64,000 nucleotides of DNA from GWB2-37-7 sp942492835 (GTDB lineage: Bacteria > Bacillota > Clostridia > Lutisporales > Lutisporaceae): NCBI GenBank assembly GCA_942492835.1, contig OW818645.1:1488001-1552000 (forward strand), given 5' to 3'. The translations under genes and the position numbers were made by a program. The notes under the pieces were generated by a model. It had not been told where the DNA came from, ran no database searches, and worked only from the letters and a program-made list of their open reading frames with translations. Positions 17,297 to 25,624 of the stretch are shown here, one piece after another; positions within the stretch are counted from its first letter, which is position 1; the number at the start of each line of letters is the position of its first letter.

Positions 17297-17883
17297 TTAC
17301 TTCCTCCTTCCTTTGTTTTTAATCATGGCTTGTTCTTTCTTTTCATCATCAATTTTTATTAATGTGCTTGCATAAGTAAAAGCTTGCTCTCTCTTTGGCA
17401 TATCTACAAATACACTAGCTCTCATGTGAAGTTTTTGCAGGGCATAGTGTGCCATATTTGCCTCGCTATCGCCCTGCCTTATTAGTTTTTTGCTTCTTCT
17501 ACCAAATCGTTAATGTCTTCATCAAGTCCTGATAAAGTCTGAACTTTTTCTACAAGTGTTCCATATTCACCAATAAGGAGCATCTTTTGTAGCAATTCAA
17601 CTTCACCTAGTACACCATAATTTTTTTGGAGTTCTGTATTTTTTAAATCTGGATGTACAACTGCAGAAGCTGTCAATTCCGACATATAAGCTTGGCGGTC
17701 AAAGGTTTCTGCATGAGTCTTTTTATCCTTTTTGGTAAATTTCTTCATAAGTCTATCATTTTCTGATTGAAGAATAGGTCTAATCTCCCATTCAGCAGGC
17801 TTACCATCTTCAATAAATCTTTTAGAAATAACAACCTTTTCATTTTCTGGTAATACTGGATTTAAAAATGCTTTTAAGCCCAT
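17297..17883 (-). CDS. Tail assembly chaperone, long form by programmed -1 frameshift
   Basis: Short reading frame 17482-17883 gives a 133-residue XkdN-like protein. Just before its TAA the mRNA reads GC-A-AAA-AAC (slippery A AAA AAC, plus 17485-17491). A -1 slip there leads into CTA ATA AGG CAG GGC GAT AGC and an open frame to TAA at 17297-17299, adding about 60 residues (LIRQGDSEANMAHYALQKL ...). The GDSEAN-then-helix text is what the extension of gpG-GT type chaperones looks like. The ratio of the two forms helps assemble the tail tube around the tape measure. Confidence 0.82.
17482..17883 (-). CDS. Tail assembly chaperone, short form (XkdN-like)
   Basis: 133 residues with GKPAEWEIRPILQSENDRL and an acidic C terminus, typical of XkdN. 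It is the zero-frame product of the frameshifting pair. It follows the tube gene, with the tape measure next, as in PBSX-type clusters. Confidence 0.85.
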   Translation of the reverse strand: MGLKAFLNPVLPENEKVVISKRFIEDGKPAEWEIRPILQSENDRLMKKFTKKDKKTHAETFDRQAYMSELTASAVVHPDLKNTELQKNYGVLGEVELLQKMLLIGEYGTLVEKVQTLSGLDEDINDLVEEAKN

Positions 17884-17894
17884 AATGCACCATC

Positions 17895-18371
17895 CTATCT
17901 ATAATTTTGAGGTAATACAAAATCATTCAGCAGCTCTATTCCATCTGCTGTAAAATCAGTATCGTAAGTAATAACATCCTCGCTATCTGCATCAAGCATA
18001 GCTAGAAGCTCTTTAGTGAAAATAATATTTGTAAGTGCCACATCTCTAGCCCCTACTGTACTTTGCTTATCAAGGTTTTTTAGCTGCAGCTTAATGTTTG
18101 GGTATGCTCCTGTTTTTAGAAAGTCTATAGTTGCTTTTAATAAATCTCCATTCATAAGAGCTAAGGTTGCAGAGCCACTTATTTTAGCCCCAATAACCTT
18201 ATGCTGAGGTATTCTATTACCTAACATTTTTTTCTCTACAACTACCTTTTCAATACTTGCTTCAGCCTTAACAAGTTCAAACAATGGTCTGTTTTGACCA
18301 TTTATAGTAATATAGACAGTACCTTCATTTGCTGACAAAGTGTCAGATAATTTAGTATAGTTTTCATCCAT
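17895..18371 (-). CDS. Tail tube protein, XkdM-like
   Basis: 158 residues, one per ring position of the inner tube. NEGTVYITINGQNRPLFELVK at the N terminus and DADSEDVITYDTDFTADGI near the C terminus match XkdM-like proteins. Immediately downstream of the sheath gene. Confidence 0.9.
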   Translation of the reverse strand: MDENYTKLSDTLSANEGTVYITINGQNRPLFELVKAEASIEKVVVEKKMLGNRIPQHKVIGAKISGSATLALMNGDLLKATIDFLKTGAYPNIKLQLKNLDKQSTVGARDVALTNIIFTKELLAMLDADSEDVITYDTDFTADGIELLNDFVLPQNYR

Positions 18372-18382
18372 ACTTTATTCAC

Positions 18383-19684
18383 CTACCTTACATTAACCTT
18401 TATATATATTTTGTTTATACTGTCAACTGGCTGTAGGTTTGCTTCAATATCAACTGTATCTGCATCAATACCAGGATTAACTTTAATATCATTTGCTCCA
18501 TCAAAATTTTGCAATGCTCCGATATTTTGAAGCTCATTGCAATACTGAATTATTGAGGCTCTCAGAAGCTGACGACCATCTATATTGTTGTTTATCTTTC
18601 CAATATACTGAGCTTCAAATATTTCTTGCACATCTGTTTGAAAAGAATCTAGTATTCTAATAACTCTATTGCCTCTCCATGCTTTAGACCTTGGAGCTGC
18701 AAAACTAGTTAAACTATTGATATCATACTCTACAACAACCGAACCATTCTTAGCAGTAAATACAATATTTCCAGCATTTATAGCTTCCTCTGTTTCTGCA
18801 TTAGTCTTTCTTGGGTTTGCATCTATTGCATCTTCATATTTAGTAAAGGTTAAGCTTTGATTTACTTTAGCTGCTGCTGTTGCTCCAGCTAACCAAGCAC
18901 ATGAGTCTGCAGCTGTTAACAGTGTCCCATCTGAAAGCTTTACACCATTTTTAACACTTATGATGTATTCCTTGTCAGCTGCATTATCAACCATTACGCA
19001 GTTAACCATTTTACCGTTGTTTGTTCTTTCACTAGTAACATGGTTAATATATAAAGTCTGGTCTGCAGGAATAGTTGAAAAACACGCTATAGAGTTATAA
19101 TCCTGTATTTCTAAAGCAGTTAAGAACTCAGAATGCTTTGATATTTCATTATTATCTGAGCCTCCTTTTAATGTCTGATTTGCTGCTGTGAAATTTCCTG
19201 TGCCAGTTATTGTAATCCAATCATTTTCTATAAAGTCACTAATATCAGTAAGTCCTATTTGCTTATTGACAGATATTCCAGCTACTAATGTCTCTATATC
19301 CCATTCAGTATTATTTACTGTCACCTTAACAGTAATATCATTACCTCTAGCCCCTTTATATTTTGCTTTAGCCTCTACATCAGCTGCTAAAGTAACTGTA
19401 GCAGCCACGCCATCATTTACTCTAAAAACCAAAGCTTTTTTAGCACGCTTTAGAGTTTCACGCAGCAAGAGCATTTTAGGATCAGTTAACTCATAGCCAA
19501 GTTTTAATAGAGTGTTTTCTCCTTGTTCTATCTCAATAAATTCTCCTATAAGTCCCCACGAAAGACTTAGAGGCAAGGCTACAATTCCTCTATCTGAAAG
19601 CTCTATTGCAAGAGGTTGTTCAGTAGAAAAATTCATGTATACTCCTGGTCTAATTTTATTCTGTGACGTATAAATTCCAGACAT
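18383..19684 (-). CDS. Tail sheath protein, XkdK-like
   Basis: 433 residues forming the contractile sheath. It opens QNKIRPGVYMNFSTEQPLA and has the Phage_sheath core (SWGLIGEFIEI; LLLRETLKRAKKALVFRV) and C-terminal VRILDSFQTDVQEIF. Full length for the family. GGAGGTAACTAG precedes the ATG. It establishes that the phage is a myovirus. Confidence 0.94.
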   Translation of the reverse strand: MSGIYTSQNKIRPGVYMNFSTEQPLAIELSDRGIVALPLSLSWGLIGEFIEIEQGENTLLKLGYELTDPKMLLLRETLKRAKKALVFRVNDGVAATVTLAADVEAKAKYKGARGNDITVKVTVNNTEWDIETLVAGISVNKQIGLTDISDFIENDWITITGTGNFTAANQTLKGGSDNNEISKHSEFLTALEIQDYNSIACFSTIPADQTLYINHVTSERTNNGKMVNCVMVDNAADKEYIISVKNGVKLSDGTLLTAADSCAWLAGATAAAKVNQSLTFTKYEDAIDANPRKTNAETEEAINAGNIVFTAKNGSVVVEYDINSLTSFAAPRSKAWRGNRVIRILDSFQTDVQEIFEAQYIGKINNNIDGRQLLRASIIQYCNELQNIGALQNFDGANDIKVNPGIDADTVDIEANLQPVDSINKIYIKVNVR

Positions 19685-20092
19685 CTAGTTACCTCCTTCT
19701 TTAAATGTGATATCGTTCATTTTAGTTTCTGCTTTAAAAATAATTTCTCTGTATTTCACAGTAAATTGTATGTGCAGCACATCATCAGTCACACTTGATG
19801 CTTTGTCTTGAATTCTGAAGCCATTTAATAAATCAAATGCTCTTAGTATATTTACTGATATTTTATAGCACTCATTCTTTGAGTTTAGAGAATCAGCTGG
19901 AAAATAGTCTACATTATAGGTAACTGAAGCATTAAACTTGCTATTTAAAGCTTTTGAATATGAGCTGTCAATAACATTAATAAAAAAAGAGCCTTCTTCA
20001 AAGCCCTGTGGTACATCTTCATCATATACCTTTGCTGCTGGATAAAGCTCTTTAATTTTAGCTGCTATAGCTCCATTAATTTCACAGATCAT
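19685..20092 (-). CDS. Tail terminator-like protein (DUF6838-like)
   Basis: 135 residues. Text such as EEGSFFINVIDSSYSKALNSKF and VTYNVDYFP is usual in the small protein before the sheath in PBSX-type phages; it probably caps the tube at the neck. Overlaps the preceding gene by ten bases. Confidence 0.72.
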   Translation of the reverse strand: MICEINGAIAAKIKELYPAAKVYDEDVPQGFEEGSFFINVIDSSYSKALNSKFNASVTYNVDYFPADSLNSKNECYKISVNILRAFDLLNGFRIQDKASSVTDDVLHIQFTVKYREIIFKAETKMNDITFKEGGN

Positions 20093-20564
20093 ATTTTTGC
20101 TTCACTTCCTTAACAGCTTTTTTAAATTCTTCTACCATTGCTTTCTCAGCTGCTTTTACTGCCTTTTGCAGCATAAACTTTCCTTTGACAAATCCAACTG
20201 TACGACCTTCTGAATTTTTAACCCTATGCCCATTATTTACTGGAATAGCATACTCAACATTGTTATAGACTGTACCAGTAACTCCTGATGAGGTTTCAGT
20301 TACCTTTGTAGTAAACCAATTACGTCTTAAGTTTCCACCTACTTTTTTTGTAACCTTAAAGCTAACTCTTTTTCCATCTTTAGTAGTAAATTCAACTTTA
20401 TTTGGATACTCTCCAACTGGAGTCTCTTCCTTAGCAACTCTTACCGCCATATTAACAGCTTTTTTTAAAACTCTCTTATCAATTTCTGCAACATTTTCCA
20501 GTGCTTCCTCAAGCTCTTTGCGAAACTTTTGTATATTGTCTGAGTTCTCTTTTAAATTACTCAA
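20082..20564 (-). CDS. HK97 gp10-like tail completion protein
   Basis: 160 residues. TPVGEYPNKVEF, LRRNWFTTKV and NNVEYAIPVNNGHRV are the classic gp10-family beats (a helix, then strands around YAxxVxxGHR). It joins head and tail. Very Lys-rich C terminus. Confidence 0.85.
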   Translation of the reverse strand: MSNLKENSDNIQKFRKELEEALENVAEIDKRVLKKAVNMAVRVAKEETPVGEYPNKVEFTTKDGKRVSFKVTKKVGGNLRRNWFTTKVTETSSGVTGTVYNNVEYAIPVNNGHRVKNSEGRTVGFVKGKFMLQKAVKAAEKAMVEEFKKAVKEVKQKYDL

Positions 20565-20911
20565 GCCTTATCATTCCTAGTTACCATTACCTCAATATGC
20601 GAACCATAATAAGGAAAAGTTTCCCCAGCTTTGTATTCTTTTGATTTAATAGCACCTTGCTGAGTAATTACAAGCTTATCACCTTCTTGTACATCTACAT
20701 CAGGCATAAAGAAGACTTTTGAACTGGACGAAATTTCTGTTGCGTTATTTTCAGTAGCTTTTGCTAGTGATTTACGAGACAAAGCACATTTTACTCCACT
20801 ATGTTTTAATACGTCAGTAAATTTTGTAATACCTTGAACCTCAGCTTCTTCATATCTATAAATATCACAGGTATCAAGGTATGTTTGTGCTAAAATATCT
20901 GCATCACTCAT
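20561..20911 (-). CDS. Head-tail joining (stopper-like) protein
   Basis: 116 residues. TYLDTCDIYRYEEAEVQG and VFFMPDVDVQEGDKLVI resemble the beta-barrel stopper proteins (SPP1 gp16/HK97 gp9 type). Position between the gp10-like and connector genes supports this. Four-base overlaps on both sides. Confidence 0.73.
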   Translation of the reverse strand: MSDADILAQTYLDTCDIYRYEEAEVQGITKFTDVLKHSGVKCALSRKSLAKATENNATEISSSSKVFFMPDVDVQEGDKLVITQQGAIKSKEYKAGETFPYYGSHIEVMVTRNDKA

Positions 20912-21212
20912 ACTTTAGCCCCCTATATTTATTAAGCTCATTCTTAAAGCTTGAAACGATTTCATCAGGAGAATTATATTTTATACTTGTATCCCCTCTT
21001 GAAACACTAGATACCATTCCAACACCCATACGCTGCTCAACCATATCAACAATAGTGTAAAACATCTCATCTGGCAGCTCTATCAAATTACAGTAAGACA
21101 TAGCTTTTGATTTCATTTGAGATATATAGCTGTTTATTCTAGCTTCATCAGTTGGAGGAATAGTATTTCTAGCTTTAAGTTCATTTAATACTAAAGTATT
21201 GTCAATAGCCAT
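20904..21212 (-). CDS. Head-tail connector protein (gp6-like adaptor)
   Basis: 102 residues, mainly helical, with IDNTLVLNELKARNTIPPTD and EMFYTIVDMVEQRMG. Such adaptors bind below the portal. I chose the ATG at 21212, behind TTAGGAGGTATAAT; a longer frame upstream lacks a ribosome binding site. Confidence 0.73.
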   Translation of the reverse strand: MAIDNTLVLNELKARNTIPPTDEARINSYISQMKSKAMSYCNLIELPDEMFYTIVDMVEQRMGVGMVSSVSRGDTSIKYNSPDEIVSSFKNELNKYRGLKYE

Positions 21213-21285
21213 ATTATACCTCCTAAAAGAAGGGCAGCTATGTACCACCCTTCCTTAGCTTATAAGTTTATTTTTCTTCTTTTTG

Positions 21286-21516
21286 TTACTTATTAGCTTC
21301 TGCTTCCTTCTTTGCTAGTTCCGCTGCTGCCTTTTTAGCCTCTGCTTCCTTCTTTGCTAGTTCTGCTGCTGCCTTTTTAGCTTCTGCTTCAGCTTTTTTT
21401 GTAGTCTCATCCTCAGCTTCAACTACTTTAAAACCTTGTTCAACTAGTTTAGCTTCTTTCTCTTTTGTGTATACGATTTTCACTACATTATTTCTTATTA
21501 ATTTAACCATAGCCAT
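21286..21516 (-). CDS. Small lysine/alanine-rich phage protein with tandem repeats
   Basis: 76 residues. The N terminus (VKLIRNNVVKIVYTKEKEAKLVEQGFKVVE) resembles short head-associated proteins following the capsid. The C terminus is a tandem repeat of KKAAAELAKKEAEA (about residues 46-76), likely a helical rod that can vary in length by slippage. Two in-frame ATG codons lie near AGGAGG; either may be used. Function not known. Confidence 0.62.
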   Translation of the reverse strand: MAMVKLIRNNVVKIVYTKEKEAKLVEQGFKVVEAEDETTKKAEAEAKKAAAELAKKEAEAKKAAAELAKKEAEANK

Positions 21517-21523
21517 TTACCTC

Positions 21524-22447
21524 CTATATCAACGCTTCTTTGATATTTACCCTAATTGCATCAAACTGGTTATCCTTGATCCATAAATCATGGTACTTTC
21601 TGTAGTCTATCTTCCATGCATCAGCTTTTTGGTTTGTTTTAGGATCAAAAATACGTATAGTATCAGTCTTAGATATTCCTATTGGAGCATTTTTAGGAGC
21701 TATAATCCAATTTATATTTTTTGCACTAACATCAGGCACAAAACCGCCTGCAGTTTGTCCTCCAGTAGTTCCATCATTAAACACATAAGCTGTCTTCATT
21801 CTTGCTGATGGCACCTTTATTATAGGATTCATATCTATAGCCTTTACCATTGTTTTGATTTCACCTTTGATAAATTCTATAGTATTAAGCTGCTTTGCTA
21901 CTTCTGTAGAGGTGTCAAGCAAACTAGCAATTGCTCCACTTAGCATTATTACTAATGGAATTTCTCCTGCTACATCATGGATAAATGCAATATCTTCTTT
22001 TATTTTAGTAAGTATTGAAGCAACAGTTGCAGTATATCCACCTACTGCTTTGCTTTTTATAATAGCTTGAGCTGCTATTGAAGAATATCTATAAGCATCA
22101 ATTTCAGGTATAACTTTTGTTCTTTGAAATTCTCCTATAACATTAGCAGCAGTTGCAATAAAGTTTGATTCGTCAACTTCCATGCTGTCTATATGAAATG
22201 AACGACCTCTATCCTGTGTAAGTGTCTTAGTGACATAAGATAAGCTTACAGCTCCATCTACAAAGCCTAAATCTCTATCATAATCACCAAGCCCATCAGT
22301 TGATATTTTAGGAATCTTAACCTCATTACCGCCATTGTACTTAACAAGTCCTGCATTCAACTCCATCCACCCTGATGTAGCACCAGCTATTACTTGTTTG
22401 TCTAGTTCTTGTTGAAATATCTTTGCTTGTTCAATTAAATTTGGCAT
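21524..22447 (-). CDS. Major capsid protein
   Basis: 307 residues. Position right after the scaffold gene and before the connector, and text such as VKIPKISTDGLGDYDRDLGFVDGAV (core ISTDGLGDYDRD) and TLTQDRGRSFHIDSMEVDES, are typical of clostridial HK97-fold capsid proteins. AAGGAGG precedes the ATG. Expected to be the most abundant virion protein. Confidence 0.87.
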   Translation of the reverse strand: MPNLIEQAKIFQQELDKQVIAGATSGWMELNAGLVKYNGGNEVKIPKISTDGLGDYDRDLGFVDGAVSLSYVTKTLTQDRGRSFHIDSMEVDESNFIATAANVIGEFQRTKVIPEIDAYRYSSIAAQAIIKSKAVGGYTATVASILTKIKEDIAFIHDVAGEIPLVIMLSGAIASLLDTSTEVAKQLNTIEFIKGEIKTMVKAIDMNPIIKVPSARMKTAYVFNDGTTGGQTAGGFVPDVSAKNINWIIAPKNAPIGISKTDTIRIFDPKTNQKADAWKIDYRKYHDLWIKDNQFDAIRVNIKEALI

Positions 22448-22460
22448 CTACTTTTCCTCC

Positions 22461-23102
22461 TTATCCTCTTAGCCCAGCTGCTATTTGAGCTCTTAATGAG
22501 TCGCTCTCAGCATTATTTGAACCACTACCTGGCTTTGCTCCACCAGAAAGCTTTTGATTTACTGCTGCTTCTACAGCCTTTTGGAACACACCTTCAAAAG
22601 CTTCTATTTTAGTTTTTGTATCAGCTTCATCCTTACCTATTACAAGATTGCGAATTTCAAGTGGCAGTCCCTTTTCAGTTAACATTTCAGTTGCCTTTAA
22701 AGCTATTTCTTGACTCCTGATAGTAGCTTCACGCTGATCAAGCTCTTCCTTCTTTTTCTTCTCAATTTCCTTTGCTTTTTCATCACCAGTCAATTTAGCT
22801 ATCCTAGTTGCCTCTGTCTTTTCTATTTCTAACTTAGCTTGAAACTCATTTTGCCATTTTTCTTGAGAAACTTTTAATGTTTTTGCAGTCTCTTCCTGAA
22901 TAAGCTTTGTCAGCTCCTCTTGGCTCTTAGGTAATTCAACAGCTGCACCAGCTCCGCCATCACCTCCAGTTGAATTACCCTCACCTGAAGTTCCTGCTCC
23001 TCCATTACCCCCAGTTGAATTACCCTCACCTGCAGTTCCTGCTCCTCCATTATCATCTGGTGAGAAACATAAACTTGCTAGAGAATGTCTGTTAATATAC
23101 AT
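22461..23102 (-). CDS. Capsid scaffolding protein (DUF4355-like)
   Basis: 213 residues. A Gly/Ser/Thr-rich N terminus with a tandem repeat (GNSTGGNGGAGTSGEGNSTG at about 25-45) is followed by a long charged coiled coil (about 70-160, EEKKKKEELDQREATIRSQ type) and a Gly-rich tail. This is the usual build of a scaffold that guides capsid assembly and is then lost. The repeat array is polymorphism-prone. AGGAGGTACATACA precedes the ATG. Confidence 0.8.
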   Translation of the reverse strand: MYINRHSLASLCFSPDDNGGAGTAGEGNSTGGNGGAGTSGEGNSTGGDGGAGAAVELPKSQEELTKLIQEETAKTLKVSQEKWQNEFQAKLEIEKTEATRIAKLTGDEKAKEIEKKKKEELDQREATIRSQEIALKATEMLTEKGLPLEIRNLVIGKDEADTKTKIEAFEGVFQKAVEAAVNQKLSGGAKPGSGSNNAESDSLRAQIAAGLRG

Positions 23103-23139
23103 TGTATGTACCTCCTATATTTATTAATTTTTTGTATAA

Positions 23140-23167
23140 TAAAAACACCTATAAAAAGGTGCTTTAT
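23140..23167 (-). terminator. Weak terminator/attenuator before the scaffold gene
   Basis: AGCACCT and AGGTGTT can pair (one G-T wobble) and are followed by TTTTTATTATAC on the minus strand. It lies between the minor head and scaffold genes and may tune expression of packaging versus capsid genes. Confidence 0.45.
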
Positions 23168-23190
23168 AACTTATTTAAAATTTTATATGC

Positions 23191-24117
23191 TTAATCATCA
23201 ACCACTGGTATAATAGTTGACCTGCAATGTGGATGAAGAGGGGGCATGTTTTTACCTGGTACTGCATCAGCTATATCCATTACATCACCATTCAAATTAA
23301 AACAAACTGATGATGTCCTTGAATCCAATACAGCCAAAAACTCAACTTGTTCAACGTCATTGTCTGCATAAGACATAAGAGAAGCCTTGTTTAAAACATG
23401 TGCTGATTCTGTCATTACTACCCTCTGAGCATTTTTATATGATGTCCCCATCCTCTTAGCCAGATTGGAAGACATTTTATGAGCTGATGTCCCTTTAATA
23501 AAGCCCTGTACCAACTCACTTTTTAACTCCCTTGCCAGCTTATTAGTATCGTCCCATATAATATTTGAAAATCTATCTCCTGACCAAGGGAAGTTTATTG
23601 TCTCTTCTATTAAGCTTGGGTTAATCTTAGCAAAAGAAGCTTTAACTTCTACTATACCTTCTAAGCCTGATGAAGCTCCTATGTAGTTATCCTTAAAGGT
23701 TTCAATTAAATTTTCCTTAACACTATTTTGCTTTATACCATCAAGCTTAACTAACTCAACTTGAATACTAGAAATTAATCCCTCAAGCCTAGTCACCTTC
23801 TCTTTAGATGCAGCTAAATCTAATTCAGCCATAAGCCCTACATCATTGATATCTAAATACTTTGAATACTCTTCTAATGTACTTCTGTATTTTTTTAGGT
23901 CATACTTTGAAAGATATTTCATAGCTGCAGTGTAAGTCATTCCGTTTTCAGCTCCAAAACGTGTATAAAAGTCAGCTACTTCTTTTTGTATATTATCCAG
24001 TGCCTTCTCATATTCATCTTTTATATTTCTGCAAATATTCTCAGCCTTATCAAAACTTTTTGATACTCTATTAGTTGTATGCTTAATTAACTTTTCCTTG
24101 TTATTTTTATCTGTCAT
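23191..24117 (-). CDS. Minor head protein, Mu gpF/SPP1 gp7-like
   Basis: 308 residues. The C-terminal Phage_Mu_F domain is clear: VVMTESAHVLNKASL, then VLDSRTSSVCFNLNGDV, then MPPLHPHCRSTI (about residues 225-305). It is internal to the head and near the portal in SPP1. A coiled-coil N terminus precedes it. Downstream of the portal, as usual. Confidence 0.9.
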   Translation of the reverse strand: MTDKNNKEKLIKHTTNRVSKSFDKAENICRNIKDEYEKALDNIQKEVADFYTRFGAENGMTYTAAMKYLSKYDLKKYRSTLEEYSKYLDINDVGLMAELDLAASKEKVTRLEGLISSIQVELVKLDGIKQNSVKENLIETFKDNYIGASSGLEGIVEVKASFAKINPSLIEETINFPWSGDRFSNIIWDDTNKLARELKSELVQGFIKGTSAHKMSSNLAKRMGTSYKNAQRVVMTESAHVLNKASLMSYADNDVEQVEFLAVLDSRTSSVCFNLNGDVMDIADAVPGKNMPPLHPHCRSTIIPVVDD

Positions 24118-24194
24118 TTTTACCCCTCATAACAACTTAATATTATTTCTCAAAAACTTCACACTATACATTTAATTTAATATCGCTTAAAAGT

Positions 24195-24216
24195 GCGTTA
24201 TAACGCGTTATAACGC
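24195..24216. repeat. Overlapping double palindrome near the physical centre of the prophage
   Basis: Two copies of GCGTTATAACGC share their central GC and make a perfect 22-bp palindrome in the gap between the portal and minor head genes. The gap (24118-24282) is unusually long for this packed operon. The site is 51.9 percent of the way from the right end. CGTTATAACGC recurs at 40101-40111 near the left end. Confidence 0.6.
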
Positions 24217-24282
24217 GGGTAAAATAAGATTATCGTATGTTAAGGCTTGTACATTTTTTAAAATGTTTAAAACAAAATTAAA

Positions 24283-25614
24283 TTAATCAACCACTTTCTT
24301 ATTTAGAAGATTATATTTAGAATCTAATAGCTCATAATTCAGATCATCTTTTTCTTCACTTTTTATTTTTTCCATTTCTAATTCTGGTGACTCGACAAAT
24401 GGCAAAATTGAGAGCACTGTTTGATCCGATACTATCCCTTTTATATTATTTGCTATTTGTGATGTCTCTAACAAATTTGATGGCATATTTCTTTTTAAAG
24501 CTATATTAATATCCTTCCAGTCATAGCTCTTACCCTTTATGCTAAAAATTTCTGCAATAAGCTTAATGCGACGTTTTAGTCCTGTTTTAAATTTACGTTC
24601 CTTACATGCAGCTATTTGTTCTATGCTCCAAAGCTTATACTTTATTGCTACACCAGATAAATTTCCAGCAAACTGCTCATCTGATAAACTTGGCACTTTA
24701 GAAAACTTATGAATATTAGCATCCAGCCTTTCCATGTGATGTTCTATATATCCATCATTTATATTTTTTTCAACAAATCCAACATCTCCGTCACCTTCAA
24801 TAAGAAAAGCCCCTGATTGTTTAATCTTATTTATATCTTCTGATGTAGTACCTGACATATTCCTGATTTTTAAATATGAGTTTCTAAAATACTCCAGCTC
24901 ATTAGAATTATCTGAGATTCTTTTATCATAATCATCTATAAGTGTTAATACCCTTTCAAAATCACCTAAGCACTCATCATTGTTGTTGTAATAGATTACT
25001 GGTACTTTTCCAAAGTAATGAGGAACAGAAGCTTCAAGCTTATAGTCTTCACCATCCTGAGTATAATACTCTACCCTGTCAGCATAGTATAATTCGACCT
25101 TTATAATATTCTTTTTAGTATTAGTATCTAATATACTATAATACCTTAAAGCAAGCTGTACAGACTTATGAAAGCTTGCATTAAACACTACAATGGTCTC
25201 TTCATTTTTTAACCTAACAAAGCGAATTTCACTATTCTCATTGATATATAAAAGTTCAAAAGCCTCTCCATATATGCCCATGTATTTTGCCAGCTCTGCA
25301 TTATGATCTGTTTCATTATTACTGTCAAATACATCATTCAAATCACTTAGGAAATTGCTATCTTTCTCTGATGAATACTGTGCTGGTATTCCAATAAAAT
25401 AACCTTGGATAGTATCAACGATATATCCTGGATAATCATTTACAAGCTTATTATTTGGCTTTGATGGATCATCAATTGTTCTTTGTAAAATATCATGTTT
25501 TGCTTTGTAATATTCCATAAGCTTTTTATATTTAGGCAGTTTATTATTTTGATGTTCTTCTATCAGGTCTTTTATTATTTGACTAGGGATATTAGGCAAA
25601 TTATTAAAATCCAT
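24283..25614 (-). CDS. Portal protein, SPP1 gp6-like
   Basis: 443 residues, twelve copies of which form the DNA entry ring. The opening LIEEHQNNKLPKYKKLMEYY and KLVNDYPGYIVDTIQGYFIG are highly characteristic of Phage_prot_Gp6. C-terminal helices follow. AAGGAGGGAAAT precedes the ATG. Head genes are SPP1-like although transposition is Mu-like, a mosaic common in Gram-positive Mu-like phages. Confidence 0.92.
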   Translation of the reverse strand: MDFNNLPNIPSQIIKDLIEEHQNNKLPKYKKLMEYYKAKHDILQRTIDDPSKPNNKLVNDYPGYIVDTIQGYFIGIPAQYSSEKDSNFLSDLNDVFDSNNETDHNAELAKYMGIYGEAFELLYINENSEIRFVRLKNEETIVVFNASFHKSVQLALRYYSILDTNTKKNIIKVELYYADRVEYYTQDGEDYKLEASVPHYFGKVPVIYYNNNDECLGDFERVLTLIDDYDKRISDNSNELEYFRNSYLKIRNMSGTTSEDINKIKQSGAFLIEGDGDVGFVEKNINDGYIEHHMERLDANIHKFSKVPSLSDEQFAGNLSGVAIKYKLWSIEQIAACKERKFKTGLKRRIKLIAEIFSIKGKSYDWKDINIALKRNMPSNLLETSQIANNIKGIVSDQTVLSILPFVESPELEMEKIKSEEKDDLNYELLDSKYNLLNKKVVD

Positions 25615-25624
25615 ATTTCCCTCC

